Assembly (NCBI GenBank): GCA_947311175.1
Contig: CAMZKK010000009.1
Coordinates: forward strand, 1 to 19,457
Reading direction: 5' to 3'
Length of the DNA stretch: 19,457 nt
From: an uncultured Planctomycetota bacterium
Lineage (GTDB): Bacteria > Planctomycetota > SZUA-567 > JAFGNG01
Translations under genes and position numbers: made by a program
The notes under the pieces: generated by a model
What the model was told of the DNA's origin: nothing
Seen by the model: the letters and a program-made list of their open reading frames with translations, nothing else
Database searches by the model: none
Shown: piece by piece, positions 7,352 through 14,396 of the stretch
How positions within the stretch are numbered: the first letter of the stretch is position 1
Layout of the letters: each line of letters begins with the position of its first letter

Positions 7352-8953
7352 TTAATCATGAAAATCTTTCCGCGATAAAAGGATATGAGTCTTCCATTTT
7401 TTGTCATCTGTATCAGGATAATCAATCCGCTGATGCGCGCCTCTGCTCTCTTTTCTAATTAATGCCGACCTGGCAATTATCTTCGCTACTGTTAATTGAT
7501 TTTGTAGCTCAAAGCCTTCACGTGATGAAAATTCTTCTCGCAGTACATACTGCTCCCAAAATGTTATATTTTTCTCTGCATCATTAAGCTGACATTCATC
7601 TCGGTAAATCCCTATATCTCGCCAGCAGAGAGCTCTTAACGACAGCAAGATGTCGGTAATATCCAATGGGGTTGCACGGCTAAATTCTTTTCTTTTGATT
7701 TCATTTAAAGGAAAATACCCAACATCGGAAGATAAATTTTCAAGGATATGCTTGGCAGCTCGCTTGCCAAAGACCAAACCTTCAAGCAGGCTATTGCTTG
7801 CCAATCTATTTGCACCATGAACTCCGGTGCAAGCTACCTCCCCGCAAGCATACAATCTTTTTATATTAGTTTCGCCATATTCTCCTGTTTTTACACCACC
7901 CATCATATAATGGGCTGCCGGCCTAACCGGAATTGGATTTTTAGTTATATCAACTCCATATTCAAGACAAAGTGCAGAAATAGTTGGGAACCGCTTCTGA
8001 ATCAAAGCCTTGTCCATATGACGAAGATCTAATAACACGTGACTGGTATTAGTCTCGTGCATTATGTTAATTATTGACTTACTTACAATATCTCGGGGCG
8101 CAAGCTCTGCTAAAGGGTGTTGCTCAACCATAAATCTTTTATTATCAAGACTCAAGAGATGCGCACCCTCCCCTCTAACTGCCTCACTAATAAGAAAACG
8201 TGGAGCACCAGCAAGATAAAGGGTTGTTGGATGAAACTGAACAAATTCCATATCACTTAACATAGCACCAGCCCTAAAGCACATTGCTACCCCGTCACCT
8301 GTTGCTATTTCAGGATTAGTTGTTTCTCGATAGATTTGCCCAATTCCTCCGGTTGCCACGACTACTGCCTGCGAATCAATCCGCAAGAGTCTGCCATATT
8401 TACAATCAAGACAAAGCACTCCATAGCATACATCTTCATGGTAAAGCAAATCTATCTCGAAGTGCTCTTCTAATAATTGAATTTTTGGATTCTTATATAT
8501 TTCTTCAATTAATGATTTATGAATAACCTTGCCAGTCGCATCTCCTTCTGCATGAAGCACTCTACGCTCACTATGTCCACCCTCAAGTGTAAATGCAATT
8601 TTTTTGTCATTCTTATCAAAAGCAACGCCATTTTCAATCAGTTTATTTACAAATTCAATCCCTTCATCAACCATAATCCTTACCATCTTAGAATCGCACA
8701 ATCCCCCACCGGCAAGCAAAGTATCATCAAGGTGAGAAGTGGCATTTACCTCATCAATGGCTGCCGCAATTCCTCCCTGTGCCTTAGCGGTTGCAGTATT
8801 TACAGCGGAAGACTTTGTTATAATCAAGACGTTTTTTTTCTGAGCCAACTCGATTGCGGTAGAAAGTGCGGCAATCCCACTACCGACAACAACAACATCC
8901 GGCTGTAGCGATGGGATTTTTTTTAAATCTGCAGAGGTAAGAAAATTATCCAT
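7352..8953 (-). CDS. nadB: L-aspartate oxidase
   Basis: FAD-dependent cytoplasmic enzyme that oxidises L-aspartate to iminoaspartate, the first step of de novo NAD synthesis, feeding NadA. From the chosen start it has 533 residues, normal for NadB. Visible: dinucleotide fold VVVGSGIAALSTAIELA near residues 21-37; FAD and substrate blocks AKAQGGIAAA, GHSERRVLHAEGDATG, HPTTLYLAGAPRFLISEAVR and RGEGAHLL; then PVRPAAHYMMGGVKT and VHGANRLASNSLLEGLVFG. The NadB-type GHSxRRVLHAxGDATG block separates it from succinate dehydrogenase flavoproteins. The open frame begins at a TTG at 8983, but ATG 8953 has AGCAGG 6 bases before it and gives the usual N-terminus, so I prefer it. nadA and nadC are not in the window. 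Confidence 0.95.
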   Translation of the reverse strand: MDNFLTSADLKKIPSLQPDVVVVGSGIAALSTAIELAQKKNVLIITKSSAVNTATAKAQGGIAAAIDEVNATSHLDDTLLAGGGLCDSKMVRIMVDEGIEFVNKLIENGVAFDKNDKKIAFTLEGGHSERRVLHAEGDATGKVIHKSLIEEIYKNPKIQLLEEHFEIDLLYHEDVCYGVLCLDCKYGRLLRIDSQAVVVATGGIGQIYRETTNPEIATGDGVAMCFRAGAMLSDMEFVQFHPTTLYLAGAPRFLISEAVRGEGAHLLSLDNKRFMVEQHPLAELAPRDIVSKSIINIMHETNTSHVLLDLRHMDKALIQKRFPTISALCLEYGVDITKNPIPVRPAAHYMMGGVKTGEYGETNIKRLYACGEVACTGVHGANRLASNSLLEGLVFGKRAAKHILENLSSDVGYFPLNEIKRKEFSRATPLDITDILLSLRALCWRDIGIYRDECQLNDAEKNITFWEQYVLREEFSSREGFELQNQLTVAKIIARSALIRKESRGAHQRIDYPDTDDKKWKTHILLSRKDFHD

Positions 8954-8975
8954 TATTAACCTGCTAATAAATTTG

Positions 8976-9431
8976 CTATTCAATACTTATTGACTCAAGC
9001 TCTCTTGTGCCATATATCTTACTATCGGAGACACGAACGTTTCTTTTTATATTATTATTTTGAATATTATCAATATCACCAACATCAGAAAATAGCTGTT
9101 CATTACCATTCGGCACCAATTTAGTCTTATGTGAAGGCACTTCATCTGCCAAATCATCAGCCATTGTCATTGAATTATCTGGATATGTGCTTTTTCGATT
9201 ACCTTCAAACTTACCTCTATTAGCAGCGAGTTGCCCCTTAGAAAGGTTTACCTTAGCTGATGAATATATATCTCTTTGATTATCCTGAACACCGTCATTT
9301 TCATTTTCTGCAATCAAACCAAAAATAATTGACAAAATTACCACATAGACAACGATAGCTATAAATCGCCCCAAAAACTGATAAAATGCGACACATTGCA
9401 AATGATGTTTAATACCCATAATAAAACTCAT
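8976..9431 (-). CDS. Small single-pass membrane protein of unknown function
   Basis: A 151-residue protein with one strong hydrophobic helix at about residues 20-41 (GRFIAIVVYVVILSIIFGLI), preceded by a short basic stretch. The rest is polar, Asn/Asp/Ser-rich and probably disordered (for example NDGVQDNQRDIYSSAKVNLS), most likely on the periplasmic side. No family recognised. The start ATG has GGAAG 4 bases upstream. It ends 22 bases before nadB and starts 47 bases after the alpha/beta hydrolase gene, in the same direction, so it is probably part of that operon. The ribosome site and clean packing argue for a real gene. Such linker-type proteins evolve fast and carry little signal. Confidence 0.6.
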   Translation of the reverse strand: MSFIMGIKHHLQCVAFYQFLGRFIAIVVYVVILSIIFGLIAENENDGVQDNQRDIYSSAKVNLSKGQLAANRGKFEGNRKSTYPDNSMTMADDLADEVPSHKTKLVPNGNEQLFSDVGDIDNIQNNNIKRNVRVSDSKIYGTRELESISIE

Positions 9432-9478
9432 ATTTCTTCCAAATAAATTATTTTAAAACCAAAGAATAATTTATATAT

Positions 9479-10318
9479 TTATGCACACCCTAAGTCTACA
9501 AGATAATCAACAATTGTCTTTTGAAGTTTATTCATCATCCTTATCGAATAAAAATTATGGTCGGCATCGGCAATAATAACTGTTATTATTTTTCCTAAGG
9601 ATTTGCAAAAATAGCTGTAAGCAATCTCCGATTGCGAATCTTTGCCACCATAAATAAACATAATCTTATGCGCATCACCCTGCAATTCTTTTATTATATC
9701 ACGAGCTGAAGTCTTCAATAAAATTTCTTCTTTACTACCGGTTGTCATCGCAGAGGTAAAGGTTTTATTTATGCCCGAATAATCAATATCACGAGCAATC
9801 ACCCTCTTCCACGCATTTAAAGATAATGCTTTTTTTAAATAAGTTTTAGCGACTTCTGTGGTTTTTCTTAATTTCATTTCAGTAGATGGCGTTTGAAACG
9901 GAAGGGTTGAGATGCAAACAGCATTTACCTTAATGGTTTTGAGCAAAGGTAAGGCGCCAAGTGCAACATTGCCTCCCGAGCAAATACCCACAATATTAAT
10001 TTTCTCAATGCAGTATTCCGATTTTAAATATTCAGCAACAGCCACCACACTATCAATCATTTGATCTAAAGACGTCTTCTGGCTCAACGGGTCACTAAAA
10101 CCACGCCCCGGCAAGTCAAAACGAAGGGTTGCAATGTTTTTTTGATATAGCTTACGGGCAAGGTGCACAAACATTCTTTGCGGACCAATTCTGTTTCCAG
10201 CCCAACCATGAACTGTAATTGTCGCTTCTGAAAAAGATTTGGGCAAGGTGAAAACACCTCTTATAATATTACCGTTTAGATTTAACTCTATATCCTTTTC
10301 AACCAAATCACTATTCAC
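9479..10318 (-). CDS. Alpha/beta hydrolase with Cys in the nucleophile elbow
   Basis: A 279-residue alpha/beta-hydrolase-fold protein without signal peptide. Visible: the oxyanion region ITVHGWAGNRIGPQRMF near residues 34-50, RFDLPGRGFSD near 66-76, the nucleophile elbow VGICSGGNVAL at 110-120, an Asp in GGKDSQSE (about 227) and His in DADHNF (about 254). The elbow is G-I-C-S-G, so the residue in the nucleophile position is Cys113, as in dienelactone hydrolases and some exosortase-associated hydrolases; Ser114 is next to it. The substrate is unknown; esters or thioesters are possible. Translation appears to start at a GTG that overlaps the cvpA stop by 8 bases, which suggests coupling. AAGGA lies about 10 bases before it. 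Confidence 0.85.
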   Translation of the reverse strand: MNSDLVEKDIELNLNGNIIRGVFTLPKSFSEATITVHGWAGNRIGPQRMFVHLARKLYQKNIATLRFDLPGRGFSDPLSQKTSLDQMIDSVVAVAEYLKSEYCIEKINIVGICSGGNVALGALPLLKTIKVNAVCISTLPFQTPSTEMKLRKTTEVAKTYLKKALSLNAWKRVIARDIDYSGINKTFTSAMTTGSKEEILLKTSARDIIKELQGDAHKIMFIYGGKDSQSEIAYSYFCKSLGKIITVIIADADHNFYSIRMMNKLQKTIVDYLVDLGCA

Positions 10319-10946
10319 TATTTTCGATATCCTTCTTCTTTTCCTCTTTATCTGAAGTCTGTTTTTTTTCTATTTTTTCTTTAACCTTTGTAATTATTTT
10401 TTTTGATTTTTGATATATTTCATTGCCAACCTTTTTGGATTTATCAACCAATTTCTCATCCTTTGCCCAAGCAACAATGTTATCTGCCATTGCTACAATT
10501 TTCCCACCAAAAAATGAATCCCTCGCTGGTGCCTCTAAATTATCAATTCCTGAACGCCCACTAATAATCAAAATTATGGTACAGAAGAAAACACCCTTTA
10601 ACGCTCCAACACTCATTCCAAAAAAATGATCTAACTTTGTCAAACTTAATCTTTTTATTACCCCTCGCAACAAATGAGCAATAAATCTAACCAAGGTCGA
10701 ACCTATAAAAAAACAAAGAATGTTTGCAACAAACTTAGCTGTCAGTTCACTGCCTATCCATCTGCTATGCAAGGCATCTGCGACAATTGGAGAGGCAAAC
10801 CAATAAAGGAGTAACCCTCCAACAATACTAAAAATTCCTGCCAACTGCATAACCAAACCGGTAAAAAAACCCAATGTCATACTAACAAAAACAACTATGA
10901 CAATAACGTAATCAACCCAGTTTAAAATAAATCCAGAGTGTTCCAT
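10311..10946 (-). CDS. cvpA: CvpA-family inner-membrane protein
   Basis: A 211-residue protein with about four hydrophobic segments in the first 130 residues: WVDYVIVIVVFVSMTLGFFT, the segment around LAGIFSIVGGLLLYWFA, FVANILCFFIGSTLVRFIA and VGALKGVFFCTIILII. The pattern of a short lead into VDYVIV, a GFxxGLV turn and DHFFGMSVGALKG before the last helix is that of the CvpA family (PF02674), named for colicin V production and linked to envelope integrity. The C-terminal 60 residues are Lys/Glu-rich and probably cytoplasmic. The start ATG has GAGG about 10 bases upstream. The 103 bases between mutM and this gene may hold a promoter, but I could not pick clear elements. The alpha/beta hydrolase gene overlaps its end. 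Confidence 0.88.
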   Translation of the reverse strand: MEHSGFILNWVDYVIVIVVFVSMTLGFFTGLVMQLAGIFSIVGGLLLYWFASPIVADALHSRWIGSELTAKFVANILCFFIGSTLVRFIAHLLRGVIKRLSLTKLDHFFGMSVGALKGVFFCTIILIISGRSGIDNLEAPARDSFFGGKIVAMADNIVAWAKDEKLVDKSKKVGNEIYQKSKKIITKVKEKIEKKQTSDKEEKKKDIENSE

Positions 10947-11049
10947 ACAATCAAATCCTCGGTATAATTAGTTCACAATCAAGCTTACAAAGAAAACATC
11001 AAATTAGCAATGACATCATCTAATTTTCTCTACTGATGAGTAATTTAGC

Positions 11050-11877
11050 TCAAAGCTGGCACTTCTCACAAAAAAAAGTTGCTCTTCCACCGATAATAGA
11101 ACGGATAATTTTTTGCTTACAGACAGGACAAGGCTCACCGTCTTTTCCGTAAACACGAAGTGATTGGACAAATTTACCCTCACTGCCGTCAACATCTCGA
11201 TAGTCGCTAATTGTCGTCCCACCTGCCTCAATAGCCTCTTTAAGGACATTCTTGGTATATCTTACAATCTTTCTTATATCTGATTTAGCAATCTTCTCAG
11301 CCTTTTTTACCGGTGCTATCTTTGCTCTAAACAAAATTTCTGATGCGTAAATATTGCCAATGCCAACAACAACCTTTTGATTCAATATCAATTCTTTGAT
11401 GCTGCATCTTCTTTTCTTGCTAATTGAAAACAAATAATCAGGAGTAAATTCTTCACCAAATGGCTCTGCTCCCAAATTTTGCAAAAAAAGTGGAATTTTA
11501 TTAACAGGCAAATGGCTGAATGGCTCAACCATTCCAAATCGTCTTGGGTCTTCATATCGTAAAGTTTTGCCAGATGCAAGATAAAAGATGACATGGTCGT
11601 GCTTGCGAAACGCTTCCGACTCATCTACCACTCGACAAGAACCGGTCATGCCAAGTTGAATCAGAATCGCAGTATCGCCTGAAAGTTCTATAATAATCCC
11701 CTTGCCTCGACGAACAACATCAACAATATCGCGTCCAACACAATATTTTTTAAAACTAATCGGTGAAAGTTTTCGCCTTAGATTTGGTCGGCGACATTTA
11801 ACCTTAAGTATATTTTCACCTATCAAACACTTTGCAAGCCCACGAGCAATGGTTTCGGCTTCCGGCAATTCAGGCAT
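11050..11877 (-). CDS. mutM: Formamidopyrimidine-DNA glycosylase (8-oxoguanine repair)
   Basis: Base-excision repair glycosylase/AP lyase that removes 8-oxoguanine and formamidopyrimidines. The 275-residue protein begins MPELPEAETIARGL, so the catalytic N-terminal Pro2 and Glu3 are present. Lys59 in VVRRGKG matches the DNA-contacting Lys57 of E. coli. The H2TH region includes NQKVVVGIGNIYASEILF. The C-terminal zinc finger has Cys250, Cys253, Cys270 and Cys273, with Arg265 in GGRATFFC as the finger Arg that separates Fpg from many plant and Nei-type relatives. All key residues are intact. The ATG overlaps the stop of the sigma-54 activator gene by 8 bases and has no good ribosome site of its own, so its translation probably depends on that gene. 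Confidence 0.96.
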   Translation of the reverse strand: MPELPEAETIARGLAKCLIGENILKVKCRRPNLRRKLSPISFKKYCVGRDIVDVVRRGKGIIIELSGDTAILIQLGMTGSCRVVDESEAFRKHDHVIFYLASGKTLRYEDPRRFGMVEPFSHLPVNKIPLFLQNLGAEPFGEEFTPDYLFSISKKRRCSIKELILNQKVVVGIGNIYASEILFRAKIAPVKKAEKIAKSDIRKIVRYTKNVLKEAIEAGGTTISDYRDVDGSEGKFVQSLRVYGKDGEPCPVCKQKIIRSIIGGRATFFCEKCQL

Positions 11878-13564
11878 TATTCTTTTCTTTTTCCAAAAAA
11901 CGATACAGGGTTGCCCTTCCTATCCCCAAAAGCTTGGCAGCCTTCACCTTGTTTCCACTGCTTTTCTCAATAGCGTCATCTACCATTTCACCGGTTAATA
12001 TCCCCTTACCTACCTTACCACCTAAGTCATTAGCAATGAACTTACATGTCTCTTCAGTCACCGCAATCTCTTTTATTATATGGGGTGGCAAATGATTTGT
12101 TTCTATTATATCCTCTCGACATTTTACCAAGGAAAACTGTAAGGCATTTTGTAACTCTCTAATATTTCCCGGCCAACTATAACTAAGAAGGGCATCTATT
12201 GCATTTGGCGAAATGGTTTTGGCTGAAAATGTATTTTCCTCCAACAAGCGATTAAAAATAAAATCAACCAACATTGGAATATCTCCACATCTCTCTTTGA
12301 GTGGTGGTAACTCAATAGGAACGACACATAGGCGATAATACAAATCTTCTCTAAATCTACCGGCAGCAATTTCCTCTTTTAAATCTTTATTTGTTGCACT
12401 AATTATTCTAACATCACTTTTTATGGTTCTGGTATCTCCAACCCTTTCAAAGGTTCCTTCTTGCAAAACTCGTAAAAGTTTTACCTGCATTGCCATTGAT
12501 ATATCCCCAATTTCATCAAGAAAAATAGTTCCTCCGTTAGCAATCTCAAACCTCCCTTTTTTGTCTCTAATCGCACCTGTAAAGGCACCCCTAACATGAC
12601 CAAAAAGTTCACTTTCAAGAAGCCCTTCAGGAAGAGCTCCACAATTTACCGGCACAAATAATTTTTTGGAACGATTCCCTTCATTATGAACCGCGGCAGC
12701 AACCAATTCCTTACCGGTCCCACTTTGCCCGGTAATCATAACCGGCATATTGACATTAGCGACGCTGTGAATCAAATCAAATATCTCTAACATCTTCTTG
12801 TCTCGTCCAATAATACCTGAAAAACTATTTATTTTTCCAAGAAGCCGTTCGAGAGTAAGTTCATGCGTAAGGTCTCGAAATGAACCGATGATACCGTGAA
12901 CCCTTTGCGCTGTATCAGTAATTGTGTGTACCGACATTTCAAGCTTTTTCTCTTCGCCTGCTTTGTTTACAATATCAATCAAATATGAAAATGATGAATT
13001 GGCAAGTTGCAAATTGTCTTCACAAAAAGAACACTTTTGCCCGCAGAAATTTCCGGCAAACATATCATGACAATCATTGCCAACAACTTCTTTTCTTGAA
13101 AATCCGGTAATGGTCTCTGCAGCACTATTGAAGAACAACACCTTTCTATCCATATCGTGAACGATAATCCCCTCTGAAAGATTATTTAAAATAAGTGTGG
13201 TGCGATTTCTTGCCGAGATTAATGAATCGTAATATCCATTAACAAAAAAATCTTTAACCAAAGAAGATATGCGTTCTTCGGCAAATCCCAAACATCTGTT
13301 GCCGTCCTCATCATCAAGAGGATGCCAATCAATCTGAGTGGGCTGTCCGGGAAGGACCAACGAACATTGTTTTGCTGCCTCATTAGAAAGGGTAATAACA
13401 ATATCTATTTCGTGGAGGTTAAAATTAGAAAAAGCATTAACCTTAGTATCGTCAACTGCTGAAGAAAAAACTTTTACTCCCTTCGGAGCGTATTTTTCAG
13501 CAGCCTTCTTTGCTAAGGGACTAAGGGTTTTTCCGTCAGGACATAAAAATAGAATTATATTCAT
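11870..13564 (-). CDS. Sigma-54-dependent activator with degenerate ArsC/LMW-phosphatase-like domain and Cys-rich PAS domain
   Basis: A 564-residue bacterial enhancer-binding protein. Residues 1-~110 look like the ArsC (thioredoxin-type arsenate reductase/LMW phosphatase) fold: MNIILFLCPDGKTLSPLA, then KVFSSAVDD, then IDIVITLSNEAAKQC and IDWHPLDD. The P-loop is broken: the CX5RS motif reads CPDGKTLS, Leu for Arg; of the S. aureus ArsC relay cysteines, Cys82 is Ser60 while Cys89 corresponds to Cys67. Catalysis is thus unlikely and a sensing role is inferred. A PAS domain (about 120-235) carries Cys165, Cys174, Cys178 and Cys181. The AAA+ domain has Walker A GQSGTGKE (279-286), the sigma-54 loop GAFTGA (326-331), Walker B GTIFLDE (345-351) and WPGNIREL (464-471). 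A Fis-type HTH ends the protein (NKVKAAKLLGIGRATLYRFL). There is no receiver domain. mutM follows with an 8-base overlap. Confidence 0.93.
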   Translation of the reverse strand: MNIILFLCPDGKTLSPLAKKAAEKYAPKGVKVFSSAVDDTKVNAFSNFNLHEIDIVITLSNEAAKQCSLVLPGQPTQIDWHPLDDEDGNRCLGFAEERISSLVKDFFVNGYYDSLISARNRTTLILNNLSEGIIVHDMDRKVLFFNSAAETITGFSRKEVVGNDCHDMFAGNFCGQKCSFCEDNLQLANSSFSYLIDIVNKAGEEKKLEMSVHTITDTAQRVHGIIGSFRDLTHELTLERLLGKINSFSGIIGRDKKMLEIFDLIHSVANVNMPVMITGQSGTGKELVAAAVHNEGNRSKKLFVPVNCGALPEGLLESELFGHVRGAFTGAIRDKKGRFEIANGGTIFLDEIGDISMAMQVKLLRVLQEGTFERVGDTRTIKSDVRIISATNKDLKEEIAAGRFREDLYYRLCVVPIELPPLKERCGDIPMLVDFIFNRLLEENTFSAKTISPNAIDALLSYSWPGNIRELQNALQFSLVKCREDIIETNHLPPHIIKEIAVTEETCKFIANDLGGKVGKGILTGEMVDDAIEKSSGNKVKAAKLLGIGRATLYRFLEKEKNNA

Positions 13565-13600
13565 AATGACTAATTCCTCAAATCAATCATCCGACCAACT

Positions 13601-14149
13601 CTAAGCACGAGGTTCACCCCTTAAAGCAATTGGAGGCATAATTATTTCTGACAATATCAAAGCCTCTCGCATAGCGGAGGGATTACTACGCAATCGATAG
13701 TGAATATTTTTTATTTCATCAAATTGATTTGGTATAGAACTTTGCTTGTTTGGTCTAGCGTTTTGTTTGTTTGGTTGTGAATTATTTCTGCTTAACGAAC
13801 GGACGCTCTTGTTTATTTTTTCTTGCTCTTTTTGTCGACGCAATTTCTTTTCAACATTTCTTTTGCGGGCAATTGCTTCCCTTCTCCTCTCAAGCTTGGC
13901 TTCTTGCTCTTGATTGCGTATTCGCTCAAGGGCAATGTCGGTTGCTGATTTCTCCATGGTGTTATTCCTTGAAGTATCAACAAGTTCAGGCTCAAATCTA
14001 TGAACACTTCTCTTTTTTGTCGGACGAGATTGATTGTGTTGTGTCACTTTTTGGGACGAAGTGTTTGTTTTATTATCTGCTGGAGTACTTGCTCCAGAGC
14101 GTTTTTTTAGCTGACTGAGCCAATCTTGCAAATCACCTTGCTGTTGCAT
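13601..14149 (-). CDS. Small charged coiled-coil protein with a conserved-looking C-terminus
   Basis: A 182-residue, highly charged, low-complexity protein. Residues ~65-115 are Arg/Glu/Lys-rich and should form a long helix or coiled coil (for example EQEAKLERRREAIARKRN); 115-140 is Asn/Gln/Ser-rich. The last part, residues 156-177, stands out: a run starting NPSAMREALILSEII and ending MPPIALR. From memory, similar SPEALRQAxxLxEIxGPP tails occur in small proteins of PVC bacteria, perhaps as an interaction motif; this is recollection, not a search. The ribosome site GAGG lies 6 bases before the ATG and is strong. It ends 36 bases before the sigma-54 activator gene, so it probably opens that operon. 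Function unknown. Confidence 0.7.
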   Translation of the reverse strand: MQQQGDLQDWLSQLKKRSGASTPADNKTNTSSQKVTQHNQSRPTKKRSVHRFEPELVDTSRNNTMEKSATDIALERIRNQEQEAKLERRREAIARKRNVEKKLRRQKEQEKINKSVRSLSRNNSQPNKQNARPNKQSSIPNQFDEIKNIHYRLRSNPSAMREALILSEIIMPPIALRGEPRA

Positions 14150-14321
14150 ATTTCACCTCACTATAATATTAAATCTATTCCATAGTTATACCCGAAAAGG
14201 TTACATACTGTGAAATTTAATTAAAAGTTAACAATGAAGATGCTATAACTCTCGCTAAAGGTGATTTTAATAATTTGCATCGCCTATATTTTTATTTCAT
14301 TAAATATCGATAGTAGAGTTT

Positions 14322-14349
14322 TCTTCATTGTTCCTTGTTCATTGTTCAT
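14322..14349. repeat. Heptamer tandem repeat, four units
   Basis: Four direct 7-base units of consensus TGTTCAT (TCTTCAT, TGTTCCT, TGTTCAT, TGTTCAT) lie head to tail in the 247-base gap between floA and the coiled-coil gene. They sit just beyond the floA terminator. The rest of the gap (14150-14321) is AT-rich; it must hold the promoter of the 13601-14149 gene, but I could not choose clear -35 and -10 elements. Confidence 0.6.
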
Positions 14350-14364
14350 TATTAATTCTAAACT

Positions 14365-14387
14365 CCCTACCGAACTTTTCGGCAGGG
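14365..14387 (-). terminator. Terminator hairpin after floA
   Basis: Read on the minus strand: CCCTGCCGAA, loop AAG, TTCGGTAGGG; ten pairs, one of them G-T. It starts 9 bases after the floA stop. The tail AGTTTAGAATTAAT is only partly T-rich, so efficiency is uncertain, but position and stem strength fit the end of the NfeD-floA unit. Confidence 0.7.
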
Positions 14388-14396
14388 ATAATTTTG

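Noticed and set aside
8954..8983. Longer NadB start at TTG 8983
   Set aside because: The internal ATG at 8953 has a better ribosome site and gives the usual NadB N-terminus; the TTG start would overlap the upstream gene.
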